Assembly: GCA_965249955.1 (NCBI GenBank)
Contig: OZ252261.1
Span: 3,534,001 to 3,598,000 of the forward strand
Length of the DNA stretch: 64,000 nucleotides
Reading direction: 5' to 3'
Source: SB11 sp965249955
GTDB lineage: Bacteria > Bacteroidota > Bacteroidia > UBA8524
Under the pieces are notes generated by a model, which was given only the letters and a program-made list of their open reading frames with translations, made no database searches and was not told the DNA's origin. This document shows, piece after piece, positions 43,599-51,652 of this stretch. Numbering within the stretch: the stretch's first letter is position 1; every line of letters begins with the position of its first letter. The translations under genes were made by a program, and so were the position numbers.

Positions 43599-43629
43599 TT
43601 GCGCAGCTAAATAGCTGCGCTTATATTTG
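43599..43629 (+). promoter_or_regulatory. Promoter of the arsR-like gene
   Basis: ATTG ending at 43601 and TATATTTG at 43622-43629 are 20 bases apart, a good Bacteroidota promoter. The whole spacer is a palindrome (43601-43620), so a bound repressor would cover both boxes. Confidence 0.65.
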
Positions 43630-43645
43630 CAGTCAAATGACTGCA
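43601..43645. promoter_or_regulatory. Two palindromic operators in the arsR-like promoter
   Basis: GCGCAGCTA/TAGCTGCGC (43601-43620, 9-bp arms) fills the promoter spacer and TGCAGTCA/TGACTGCA (43628-43645, 8-bp arms) covers the expected start site, 2 bases before the ATG. Both are perfect. They fit autorepression by the ArsR-type protein. Confidence 0.6.
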
Positions 43646-43647
43646 TA

Positions 43648-43971
43648 ATGGAATTAAGAAGAGATGTATTTCAGGCAATAGCCGACCCAACCCGAAGAAC
43701 TATACTAACTTTAGTTGCCCTACAAGCACTTACACCTAGTGCAATAGCCGGTAATTTTGATTCATCGCGACAAACAATTTCAAAACACATACAAATTCTT
43801 ACCGAATGTGAATTACTCACACAAGAGCAAAATGGTAGAGAAATTTACTACCACCTAAATCCTCAAAAAATGAAAGAGATAGCTGATTTTATTGAGCCTT
43901 TCAGAATAATGTGGGACGACAGGTTTAACAAACTTGAAACTGTAATGAAAAACTATAAGCCAAAAAACTAA
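43648..43971 (+). CDS. ArsR-family transcriptional repressor
   Basis: This encodes 107 residues from the ATG at 43648 (MELRRDVFQAIADPTRRTIL). The winged HTH is GNFDSSRQTISKHIQILTE with a wing near EQNGREIYYHL. No metal-binding Cys pair is present, so it is of the SRPBCC-linked group, not an arsenic sensor. It is followed 6 bases later by an AHSA1/SRPBCC gene, the standard pairing. Two palindromes in its promoter suggest autorepression. Confidence 0.9.
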   Translation: MELRRDVFQAIADPTRRTILTLVALQALTPSAIAGNFDSSRQTISKHIQILTECELLTQEQNGREIYYHLNPQKMKEIADFIEPFRIMWDDRFNKLETVMKNYKPKN

Positions 43972-43977
43972 AAGACT

Positions 43978-44442
43978 ATGGAAGCCAAAACAAAAGTGAA
44001 TGCCGAAGAAGGCAAACAAGAAATTTTGATTACAAGAGAATTTGATTTACCGCTTGATTTATTGTTTAAAGCCTATGCAGAACCTGAAATTGTAGAACAA
44101 TGGATGGGAACCAAAGTGCTGAAACTTGAAAACAAAAAACACGGCAGCTATCGGTTTGAAACCACCGACCCTAAAGGAAACAAGCACGGTTTTAATGGAA
44201 CTATACACGAGTTTGAGCCTAATTGCAAAATCACTAGGACATTTGAAATGGAGAATACACCCTTCCCTGTCCAACTTGAGTTTTTGGAATTTGAAAAACT
44301 GGCTGATAATACCAGTAAACTCACCATGCACATAGTGTATAAATCAGTAGCTGATAGAGACCAAATGCTAAAACTACCCTTTGCCCAAGGCATAAATATG
44401 GCACACAACCGCATACAAGAAATAGTAAGCAAGTTAAAATAA
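43978..44442 (+). CDS. SRPBCC (AHSA1/START-like) protein
   Basis: This encodes 154 residues. REFDLPLDLLFKAYAEPEIVEQWMGT at the start (pattern: entry helix and WxxP-like turn) and HEFEPNCKITRTFEMEN fit the AHSA1 family, a hydrophobic-cavity fold without assigned substrate. It is co-transcribed with the ArsR-type repressor. A repeat block and then a DoxX-like gene follow. Confidence 0.87.
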   Translation: MEAKTKVNAEEGKQEILITREFDLPLDLLFKAYAEPEIVEQWMGTKVLKLENKKHGSYRFETTDPKGNKHGFNGTIHEFEPNCKITRTFEMENTPFPVQLEFLEFEKLADNTSKLTMHIVYKSVADRDQMLKLPFAQGINMAHNRIQEIVSKLK

Positions 44443-44454
44443 AACCTCTTGGTT

Positions 44455-44565
44455 GTGTGGCGGCCAGTCATCCCAACTTGATTGGGAATCTGCGTGAAGG
44501 AAATGGCTAACAGTCATGCCCCGCACACAGATTCCCTTTCCAAGGGAATGACTAACCCGCCACAC
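44455..44565. repeat. Inverted-repeat element before the DoxX-like gene
   Basis: GTGTGGCGG (44455-44463) pairs with CCGCCACAC (44557-44565), and within it AGTCATCCC pairs with GGGAATGACT at 44544-44553. A related element is at 45031-45119 on the other side of the DoxX gene. Confidence 0.65.
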
Positions 44566-44623
44566 TCAATGCACATAGATATTTGCCCAATTCACTCATT
44601 ACAAATACATTAAAAAGAAGAGT

Positions 44624-44995
44624 ATGACAAAAACACAAAAAATCATCTATTGGGTAGCTACCCTTTGGTTGGCATTAGGCATGGTATCAACCGCAATAGT
44701 TCAGCTAATAAAAATGCCCGAAGAAGTAGCAAATTTCACCAGTTTGGGCTTTCCCGCATACCTTATGACAATACTGGCCGTTTGGAAAATATTAGGAGTT
44801 ATAGCAGTACTTGTCCCTAAATTTCCTGTATTAAAAGAGTGGGCGTATGCAGGTTTTTTCTTCGCTATGTCGGGAGCTGTGATGGCTCATATATCTAGCG
44901 GACACGGTGCTACAGAATTATTTGGCCCTTCACTCCTATTAATTCTAACTGTTGTATCTTGGTATTTCAGACCTGAAAGTAGGAAAATAGCTTAA
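44624..44995 (+). CDS. DoxX-like membrane protein
   Basis: This encodes 123 residues with four TM helices (about 8-26, 45-62, 72-90, 98-114). AVWKILGVIAVLVP, EWAYAGFFFAMSGAVMAHISSGH are typical of the DoxX-like family. Function is unknown. It belongs by content to the ArsR-SRPBCC set, but repeat elements separate it from them on both sides. Confidence 0.82.
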   Translation: MTKTQKIIYWVATLWLALGMVSTAIVQLIKMPEEVANFTSLGFPAYLMTILAVWKILGVIAVLVPKFPVLKEWAYAGFFFAMSGAVMAHISSGHGATELFGPSLLLILTVVSWYFRPESRKIA

Positions 44996-45030
44996 CATAA
45001 TAATTTAGTACATTGACATGAACGGTTATT

Positions 45031-45119
45031 AGTCATTCCAAACTTGATTGGGAATTAGTGCGGTGGAAAGCATAACCTTTTAGCCCCTCGCTCAGACTCC
45101 TGCTTTCGCAGGAATGACT
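45031..45119. repeat. Inverted-repeat element after the DoxX-like gene
   Basis: AGTCATTCC (45031-45039) pairs with GGAATGACT (45111-45119); an inner CCTGCTTTCGCAGG hairpin is present. It is similar to the element at 44455-44565. Confidence 0.65.
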
Positions 45120-45160
45120 GGTGTGCCGCACACAACCCATTAAAAGCAAACAACATACAA

Positions 45161-45739
45161 ATGAACCCGAAAGTTGATTTCTATTTTAATAAGGCCACAA
45201 AATGGCAGGATGAAATAGCCAAACTAAGAAACATTGCCCTTGATTGCGGGCTTACCGAAGAGTTAAAGTGGGGTTGCCCCTGTTACACATTAAACAAAAG
45301 TAATATAGTACTAATACATACTTTTAAAGAATACTGCGCCCTACTGTTTTTTAAAGGTGCATTGCTAAACGATACCCACAATATACTAATACAACAAACT
45401 GAAAATGTGCAGGCAGCCCGCCAAGCTAGATTTACCAATAGTTTAGAAATAACAGAACTTGAACCTGTGGTAAAAGCCTATATTTTTGAGGCAATTGAGG
45501 TAGAAAAAGCAGGCTTAAAAGTAGAACTGAAAAAGACTAAAGAATACACCGTACCCCAAGAGTTTCAAACCAAATTAGATACTATACCTGCCCTTAAAAC
45601 TGCTTTTGAAACCCTAACACCGGGGCGACAACGCAGTTACCTGCTCTATTTTTCACAAGCCAAGCAAGCCAAAACTCGCGAAGCAAGAGTAGAAAAATAT
45701 ATCTCGCAAATTATGAATGGTAAAGGTTTGGAGGATTAG
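45161..45739 (+). CDS. YdeI-like DUF1801-domain protein
   Basis: This encodes 192 residues. An N-terminal DUF1801 part (DCGLTEELKWGCPCYTLNKSN, CALLFFKGALLND) is joined to a C-terminal YdeI helix-rich part (PALKTAFETLTPGRQRSYLLY, QAKQAKTREARVEKY). Such proteins often accompany ArsR/SRPBCC genes; no reaction is known. It is cytosolic, single copy in its transcript with 54 bases to the next gene. Confidence 0.85.
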   Translation: MNPKVDFYFNKATKWQDEIAKLRNIALDCGLTEELKWGCPCYTLNKSNIVLIHTFKEYCALLFFKGALLNDTHNILIQQTENVQAARQARFTNSLEITELEPVVKAYIFEAIEVEKAGLKVELKKTKEYTVPQEFQTKLDTIPALKTAFETLTPGRQRSYLLYFSQAKQAKTREARVEKYISQIMNGKGLED

Positions 45740-45793
45740 TATATTCGTTTAATCTAAATTTTAGTTTAATTGCTAATACCCAAAAGAATATTG

Positions 45794-46177
45794 ATGAAAA
45801 AAGTAAACCTAGTTCTATTTCTATTATTTCTGCTATTATTAGCGTCATGTAGCGGATCAAGCACCTATCAAGGAAAGTGGAAAGCAACCGACCCGAGTGG
45901 AAACAAATTTGAAATTGAGTTTTTACCTAAAAGTTTTTCAGTTAAAGACAGTATAGGTGAAACGAAGAGTTACGACTATACACAAAACTCAATCAACGTA
46001 GAAAACTCTGTTGAAACCTACGGAATCAGATTAAGTGATGGTAGGGCATATGCTATACATTTCCCTATTGCAAACGATGAAAGCGTAGGTGTAATTTTAG
46101 ATGGTGTAGGTAATACTGCCTATATAATTAGCAGAAGCGAACACACAAATACAAAAGATATTTATAAGTTAAAATAA
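45794..46177 (+). CDS. Small lipoprotein
   Basis: This encodes 127 residues from the ATG at 45794. The signal MKKVNLVLFLLFLLLLASC marks a lipoprotein with Cys at 19; the mature part GSSTYQGKWKATDPSGNKFEIEF-like beta strands suggests a lipocalin-type or similar beta fold. It lies between two DUF1801-type genes, 12 bases before the next. Confidence 0.7.
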   Translation: MKKVNLVLFLLFLLLLASCSGSSTYQGKWKATDPSGNKFEIEFLPKSFSVKDSIGETKSYDYTQNSINVENSVETYGIRLSDGRAYAIHFPIANDESVGVILDGVGNTAYIISRSEHTNTKDIYKLK

Positions 46178-46189
46178 TACTGTTAAGCT

Positions 46190-46621
46190 ATGCCCACCAA
46201 AAAATCAAAACTAGCAGAGATAAAAACCAAGCCCACTGCTGCCAGTGTGGAAGAGTTTATAAACAATGTGACCAACGAACAAAAACGTAAAGACAGCTTT
46301 GCGATAGTAGAAATGATGAAAAAAGCTACGGGCGAAGAGCCAAAAATGTGGGGTAGCTCAATCATTGGTTTCGGTAATAAAAGGTATAAAAGCCCTGCCA
46401 CAGGCAGAGAGGTAGATTGGCTTTTAATTGGTTTCTCGCCCCGCAAAACAAGTTTATCATTATACCTTACTATGGATATTAAAAAGCAAGTAGATATGCT
46501 TGCAAAACTTGGTAAACACAAAACAGGCGTGGGTTGCCTATATATAAATAAGTTGGAAGATGTTGATATAAACGTTTTGCAAGAGATGATTGAAGCATCT
46601 TTAAAAAATCAGCCACAATAG
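46190..46621 (+). CDS. DUF1801-domain protein
   Basis: This encodes 143 residues. EFINNVTNEQKRKDSFAIVEMM, EPKMWGSSIIGFG and VDWLLIGFSPRKTSLSLYL give the DUF1801 pattern. Cytosolic, of unknown function. It is near the YdeI-like gene that holds the same domain and is probably in one transcript with the lipoprotein before it. Confidence 0.85.
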   Translation: MPTKKSKLAEIKTKPTAASVEEFINNVTNEQKRKDSFAIVEMMKKATGEEPKMWGSSIIGFGNKRYKSPATGREVDWLLIGFSPRKTSLSLYLTMDIKKQVDMLAKLGKHKTGVGCLYINKLEDVDINVLQEMIEASLKNQPQ

Positions 46622-46629
46622 TATAAAGT

Positions 46630-46712
46630 GGGGCTGTTGTCCCCCTGAGCTAAGTCGAAGGGGGTGCGTGGCCAGACCCCGCCATGCTTCGACTTCGCTC
46701 TGCATGACAGCC
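46630..46712. repeat. Intergenic repeat block
   Basis: Fragments CCCCCTGAGCTAAGTCGAAG and TTCGACTTCGCTCTGCATGA (related to the CCTGAGCGnAGTCGAAG and TCGACTTCGCTC blocks elsewhere) lie between the DUF1801 and DUF4256 genes. Confidence 0.6.
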
Positions 46713-46746
46713 TTCGCGCATTAATCACAATCAATAACAAAATACA

Positions 46747-47316
46747 ATGGCCAAAACTAATAATAAAGATCATTCTCCCGCACAGTTCTCAGAACTGCTT
46801 GAAATATTAAAAGCCCGTTTTGATAAAAATACAAATCGCCATAAGGGATTGGTATGGGCTAATATACTGACAAAGTTAGAAGCTGATACCCAAAAACTAT
46901 GGACACTAAACCAAATGGAAATTACAGGTGGCGAACCTGATGTGGTGGGTTATGATGCAGAAACCGACGAATACATTTTTATGGATTGCAGTACCGAAAG
47001 CCCCAAAGGTCGACGAAGTTTGTGCTACGACCGTGCCGCACTGGATTCTCGCAAAGAGCATAAACCTAAAAATAGTGCTTTGGATATGGCAAAAGAAATA
47101 GGTATTGAGTTGTTGACCGAAGAGCAATACCGCCAATTGCAACAACTGGAAAGTTTTGATTTAAAAACATCAAGTTGGGTACAAACCCTTGTTGAAATAA
47201 GAAAACTAGGTGGTGCAATTTTTTGTGATTGTAGGTATAATACCGTGTTTGTGTACCACAACGGAGCCGAATCATACTACGCCGCGCGTGGGTTTCGTGG
47301 CTCACTAAAAGTTTAA
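46747..47316 (+). CDS. DUF4256 protein
   Basis: This encodes 189 residues. LKARFDKNTNRHKGLVWANIL, MEITGGEPDVVGYD and FMDCSTESPKGRRSLCYDR are the DUF4256 marks. No reaction is known. It completes the ArsR-linked run of small cytosolic genes and is convergent with the T9SS cargo gene, 57 bases apart. Confidence 0.87.
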   Translation: MAKTNNKDHSPAQFSELLEILKARFDKNTNRHKGLVWANILTKLEADTQKLWTLNQMEITGGEPDVVGYDAETDEYIFMDCSTESPKGRRSLCYDRAALDSRKEHKPKNSALDMAKEIGIELLTEEQYRQLQQLESFDLKTSSWVQTLVEIRKLGGAIFCDCRYNTVFVYHNGAESYYAARGFRGSLKV

Positions 47317-47373
47317 ACTGCGTAGATAAAGATATAATTACCTGCCCTCAATACCCTCTTTTGTTGTGTGTAC

Positions 47374-48069
47374 CTAATGGCTTACCATAAGTTTTTCAGA
47401 ACTTAGGTAGTTATTCTCTTTGTCTAAAAGTTGGCAAAAGTATAGCCCGCTTTGAAGTTGGCTAACATCAAAATCAGCCGAACCGTTGTTAAGTTGTAAG
47501 GTAACCACTTCCCTACCGTTAATATCTGTTAGTATTGCTTTACAGGCTTGCGAATTATTGGTCTTTAATACCACCGTATTTGTTGCAGGATTAGGGTGTA
47601 ACGATAAACCTAAACTACCATTTACCTCTTCTACTCTAGTGGTTCTTTCGTTCACATTAATAATAGCACAACTAAAATCATTTGCTTGGTTAGAATCTAC
47701 TTTTACTCCGTTTTTACTGGTGGTAAACTCCAAACAAAATAAAACAGGATTAGGTTCTTTACTAGTAAAACCAAAACCTTTGAGGAAATAAATACTATCA
47801 CCCGGTGGAATATTACTATGCCCTATTAGCATTTTATTGAAACTACCAAATAAATAGTCACCGTCAATTTTTAAACTTACAAAAAACGAATCGTCAAAAT
47901 CAATCCAATCGTTACCTACATTTTTAAAACTATAAATAAGATTAAAGGGTTCGTTAACATACACATCTTGCCCGTTTGTAGGGCTTAGCAACTTAAACTC
48001 AATATCTTTTTGCCCAAAAACAGGGGCAAACAGCAAAATTCCAATAGCAATAGTAAATAGTTTTTTCAT
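47374..48069 (-). CDS. T9SS type A sorting-domain protein
   Basis: This encodes 231 residues: signal peptide (about 1-19, ending VFGQ), an Ig-like or CARDB-like beta domain (about 20-140) and a C-terminal sorting domain (about 150-231). The sorting domain shows LSLHPNPATNTVVLKT, ILTDINGREVVTLQL, LQSGLYFCQLLD and the final SSEKLMVSH. It would be exported by type IX secretion and shed or anchored to the surface. This proves nothing about the T9SS genes themselves, but it shows the organism uses the pathway. Function of the cargo is unknown. Confidence 0.88.
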   Translation of the reverse strand: MKKLFTIAIGILLFAPVFGQKDIEFKLLSPTNGQDVYVNEPFNLIYSFKNVGNDWIDFDDSFFVSLKIDGDYLFGSFNKMLIGHSNIPPGDSIYFLKGFGFTSKEPNPVLFCLEFTTSKNGVKVDSNQANDFSCAIINVNERTTRVEEVNGSLGLSLHPNPATNTVVLKTNNSQACKAILTDINGREVVTLQLNNGSADFDVSQLQSGLYFCQLLDKENNYLSSEKLMVSH

Positions 48070-48129
48070 GTTAAATAGAGTTTATACCCTATCTAATCGA
48101 AATTTGAGGCAAAAAGGTTGGAAACTGTA

Positions 48130-50820
48130 CTACAAATCAAACAGTTTGCTTTGTTCAGTTTTAACAGGTGTTGAAGGAGGGGTTTTTGGTCGGTTTTTAA
48201 GCAACTCGTCCAATATAGGGTCTTCCTTCACTGTTTTTGGTGTTGTTTCGCCTCCATCATCATTGCTATCTTCGGCTTCTTCCTCTGCCACTTCTTCAAC
48301 CTCTTCTTTTTGCACCAGCTCTATTGCCGATACATCTTTACTATTTAGTTTACTACCAATAGCCTTCCACCCTTTTATATCGTATTCGGCCAATGGCAGT
48401 GTTTCTTCATTACCCTCTTTCTTTTTACCGTACACCACGTGCAGTTCAGGTTCGGGATGATCAGTAGCACCTACTATATAGTTTTTGTTACCATCGGTAA
48501 TACACCTAAACTTCTTGTCAATAGTTTGAGTTTCTATTAAAAAGCGTTTAATGTAGTAGTTAGCCGCATCATGGTCAAAGTATACCACCGTTAAAGCTCT
48601 ATCAGGATGGTGTTTCTTTATAAAAACAATATCGTTTGGCTCGTAGTGGTTGGTAAGCTCAAAATTGGTCAGCTCATAGTCGCCGTTCTTAAACACAACT
48701 ATTATCCTATCATCGCCATCAAAACTACCTAGTAGCTTACCGCGTTCTTCGGTATTCAGTCGGCCAATGCTTTCATCGTACCATATTTTTTGTGCACCTA
48801 ATGTAGATACGCCTGCTTGCTTAAACTTAACGTTTTTAACCAAATGGCGGCTAAGTATATTGCCTTGCGACCCTCTTCCTTTAACAGCCAATGTGCTAAA
48901 ATCGAAATCAAAGGCTAGTTTTTTGGCTTTTGAGTAGGCACTTAGTTGCACATTTACTATTTCAGCTTCGCCATTGGGATTGGCCGAGAAGTATAGCACT
49001 TTAGAGTCTTTTTTTCCTGTGGTCAAATCGTACTCTTTATCACGGGTTACTCCGCCTGCAATAAAACGTTTTACCCTTGAAGTTCCTGTTTTACCATCAG
49101 CATATATCATGTTGTAAACCATGCGGTCATCTGTTTTATGAAAAACGCCAACATGGATAATGTCTTTACCTACAAATGACTTGTCGGTTATTTTGGTAAC
49201 TATCATTTTTCCGTCGTTTCTGAAAATGATAATATCATCAATATCCGAGCATTCACTCACAAACTCATCTTTCTTCAACCCATAGCCCACAAAGCCCTCT
49301 GCCCTATTTACGTAAAGTTTTTGATTGTTTACAGCAACCAAGCTGGCTTGTATGGTGTCAAACGTACGTATTTCGGTTTGACGCTCGCGACCTTTACCGT
49401 ACTTTTTAAGCAGGTTTTCAAAGTATTTAACAGCATAATCTACCAAATGGTCAAGATTGTGCTGCACTTCCTTCATTTCATCCTCTAAATTTCTAATGTG
49501 TTCATCAGCTTTAAAGGCATCAAATTTTGAAATACGTTTAATCTTTATCTCTGTTAACCTGATAATATCGTCTTGAGTTACATCACGACGTAACAGCTTT
49601 TTATAAGGGTCTAAACCTTTATCAATAGCAGTAAGCACACCTTCCCATGTTTCCTCTTCCTCAATATCGCGGTAAATGCGGTTCTCAATAAAAATCTTTT
49701 CTAGTGATGAATAGTGCCAGTTGTCGCCCAACTCACCCATTCGTATCTCCAATTCTTGGTTAAGTAGCTGCTTAGTATTTTCAGTACTCAAACGAAGTAT
49801 TTCATCAACGGTAACAAAAACAGGTTTGTCATTAACAATTACACAAGCATTGGGAGATATTGACACCTCGCAATCGGTAAAAGCATATAAACCATCAATA
49901 GCTATACCCGGCGAAACACCAGGCGCAAGTTGTATTACTATCTCTACATCTTTAGCGGTATTGTCTACCACCTTTTTAATTTTCAACTTGCCACTGTCGT
50001 TGGCTTTGATAATACTTTCTATTAAACCATTAGTTGTAGTAAAGAAAGGTATATTCTTAATAACTAATGTTTTATTATCTACTTCTTCAATCTTTGCTCT
50101 AACACGTATTTTGCCTCCCCTCTCCCCTTTTTGATAGTTGCTTACATCAATCATACCCCCTGTTAAAAAATCGGGGTATAGCTCAAAAGGTTTGTTTTTA
50201 AGTAGGTTAATAGAAGCCTGTATCAGCTCGCAAAAGTTATGAGGCATTATCTTGGTAGCCAAACCAACGGCTATACCTTCTACACCTTGTGCAAGCAACA
50301 GGGGAAACTTTAAAGGGAGGGTAACCGGCTCACGCTTACGGCCATCGTAACTTAGTTGCCACTCGGTAGTTTTAGGGTTAAATACTACATCAAGGGCAAA
50401 TTTTGATAACCTTGCTTCGATATAACGGGGTGCTGCGGCCGAATCGCCTGTGCGTATATCACCCCAGTTTCCCTGGGTTTCTACCAGTAATTCTTTCTGA
50501 CCAATACCTACAAGCGCATCGCCAATAGAAGCATCACCGTGTGGGTGATACTGCATGGTTTGCCCAATAATATTGGCCACTTTGTTAAACCTACCGTCGT
50601 CCATCTCGTACATGGCGTGCATAATGCGCCTTTGCACGGGTTTTAGTCCGTCGTTTATATGTGGTACTGCCCTTTCCAGTATCACATACGATGCGTACTC
50701 TAAAAACCAGTTCTCGTACATCCCCGATACAGGCAAAGCACCTTGCAGCACCTCCTTCTCGTTGGTATCAGGTGTTTGGTTTTCAGGGTTCTCGTCGTTG
50801 TTTATGTGTTCGTCACTCAT
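48130..50820 (-). CDS. parC: DNA topoisomerase IV subunit A
   Basis: This encodes 896 residues. The winged-helix breakage domain holds MQYHPHGDASIGDALVGIGQ and the catalytic Tyr in AAPRYIEARLSKFA. There is no GyrA box, and gyrA is present elsewhere (39.3 kb), so this is ParC. The C-terminal part is Bacteroidota-like and ends in a long acidic tail (EEVEEVAEEEAEDSNDD) and a short SKLFDL tip. It unlinks daughter chromosomes together with ParE. It overlaps the cupin gene by 4 bases (ATGA) and lies downstream of parE across a repeat block. Confidence 0.93.
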   Translation of the reverse strand: MSDEHINNDENPENQTPDTNEKEVLQGALPVSGMYENWFLEYASYVILERAVPHINDGLKPVQRRIMHAMYEMDDGRFNKVANIIGQTMQYHPHGDASIGDALVGIGQKELLVETQGNWGDIRTGDSAAAPRYIEARLSKFALDVVFNPKTTEWQLSYDGRKREPVTLPLKFPLLLAQGVEGIAVGLATKIMPHNFCELIQASINLLKNKPFELYPDFLTGGMIDVSNYQKGERGGKIRVRAKIEEVDNKTLVIKNIPFFTTTNGLIESIIKANDSGKLKIKKVVDNTAKDVEIVIQLAPGVSPGIAIDGLYAFTDCEVSISPNACVIVNDKPVFVTVDEILRLSTENTKQLLNQELEIRMGELGDNWHYSSLEKIFIENRIYRDIEEEETWEGVLTAIDKGLDPYKKLLRRDVTQDDIIRLTEIKIKRISKFDAFKADEHIRNLEDEMKEVQHNLDHLVDYAVKYFENLLKKYGKGRERQTEIRTFDTIQASLVAVNNQKLYVNRAEGFVGYGLKKDEFVSECSDIDDIIIFRNDGKMIVTKITDKSFVGKDIIHVGVFHKTDDRMVYNMIYADGKTGTSRVKRFIAGGVTRDKEYDLTTGKKDSKVLYFSANPNGEAEIVNVQLSAYSKAKKLAFDFDFSTLAVKGRGSQGNILSRHLVKNVKFKQAGVSTLGAQKIWYDESIGRLNTEERGKLLGSFDGDDRIIVVFKNGDYELTNFELTNHYEPNDIVFIKKHHPDRALTVVYFDHDAANYYIKRFLIETQTIDKKFRCITDGNKNYIVGATDHPEPELHVVYGKKKEGNEETLPLAEYDIKGWKAIGSKLNSKDVSAIELVQKEEVEEVAEEEAEDSNDDGGETTPKTVKEDPILDELLKNRPKTPPSTPVKTEQSKLFDL

Positions 50821-51203
50821 GCTGTTTGTTCCAATTTGTGGGTATCGTCCTCACAATCTTTAATGCTATTAGTCTCTAAAAAAACACAGTCGGTTAGTGC
50901 TAAAACCTCGTGCCACACCATAGCGGGTATCTCTATCCTACTGGGCGTGTCTACTATGACTGTTTGTTCATTTTCAGTATCTAATTCAATGGTTTTCAGT
51001 TGTATACTTCCTGAAATAAGTATCAGCACCTCGGGGTTTTTATAGGCCGCAATACCCTTGTGGTAGTGCCTGCCGCTAATGCTGTCTTTTACTCTATAGC
51101 CTAATATAAATTCACCCGTACGCTGGTTATCAAACAACAGCGTTTTGCCCCGCTCGTGCTCGGCGTATACGGTAAGGGGTGTTATGTTAACCTTTGTGTT
51201 CAT
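50817..51203 (-). CDS. Small cupin-fold protein
   Basis: This encodes 128 residues. The cupin pattern is HYHKGIAAYKNPEVLILISGSIQLKTIE and IPAMVWHEVLALTDCVFLETNS. It has His residues that could bind metal, but fewer than in enzymes of the class; similar sequences occur in sugar 3,4-ketoisomerase relatives. It sits directly before parC with a 4-base overlap, so it is translated with parC. Function is not known. Confidence 0.75.
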   Translation of the reverse strand: MNTKVNITPLTVYAEHERGKTLLFDNQRTGEFILGYRVKDSISGRHYHKGIAAYKNPEVLILISGSIQLKTIELDTENEQTVIVDTPSRIEIPAMVWHEVLALTDCVFLETNSIKDCEDDTHKLEQTA

Positions 51204-51222
51204 CTTTTCTTTACTGTTTCAA

Positions 51223-51303
51223 CAGGTTAAAACCTGCCACTATTTATACCCTTTCGGGATTACCGTGAGGTATGAATAGCATCGGGTTTCAAACCGATGA
51301 TAA
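51223..51303 (+). repeat. GGTTAAAACC-type element, copy in the parE-parC gap
   Basis: Contains GGTTAAAACC, ATACC...GGTATG and ATCGGGTTTCAAACCGAT. Diverged from the 32-35 kb copies, with CTTTCGGGATTACCGTGA in the loop. Confidence 0.8.
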
Positions 51304-51397
51304 ATAATAACTCCAGCCGCTCAGATTCCCATTTAAAATGGGAATGACTGCCCGTCGCACTCCTTCAATAAGCTCAGGATGGCAACATCATTATTCT

Positions 51398-51510
51398 TTA
51401 CTCACCCCTAATTATCCTAAAGCCGTTCGTTTATTCAACTTTTCCCCTCTCTTTGTAAGATAGGGGCGACTTTGGGTATGTCAACCTGTTTCATTTTTTG
51501 GAGTGAGTTA
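51398..51510. mobile_element. MITE-like element, copy 3
   Basis: TTACTCACCCC (51398) and GGAGTGAGTTA (51500) match at 9 of 11 positions; an inner palindrome CCCCTCTCTTT with AAGATAGGGG-like arm lies at 51444-51466. Length and inner palindrome match copies 1 and 2. It lies between parE and the cupin gene. Confidence 0.65.
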
Positions 51511-51650
51511 ATTCTCTTAACCCCTCCGCACGTCCTTCGACTCCGCTCAGGATGACAACCCGCCTGTGCCAGTTACCCTGAATTTATTTCAGGGTCTCGC
51601 TCTGTAATACACCTGAATTGGGCAACGAGATGCTGAAACAAGTTCAGCAT
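51511..51650. repeat. Intergenic repeat fragments after the MITE-like element
   Basis: TTCGACTCCGCTCAGGATGACA, CCTGAATTTATTTCAGG and TGCTGAAACAAGTTCAGCA blocks (reverse forms of the units at 20 and 32 kb) fill the gap up to the parE stop at 51653. Confidence 0.75.
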
Positions 51651-51652
51651 GA

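Noticed and set aside
43648..43971. ArsR as an arsenic or metal sensor
   Set aside because: The metal-binding Cys motif is missing and the neighbour is an SRPBCC gene rather than arsenic resistance genes.
48068..48460. Ser-rich plus-strand open frame over the parC 3' end
   Set aside because: It is the reverse reading of the acidic parC tail and has no family or start context.
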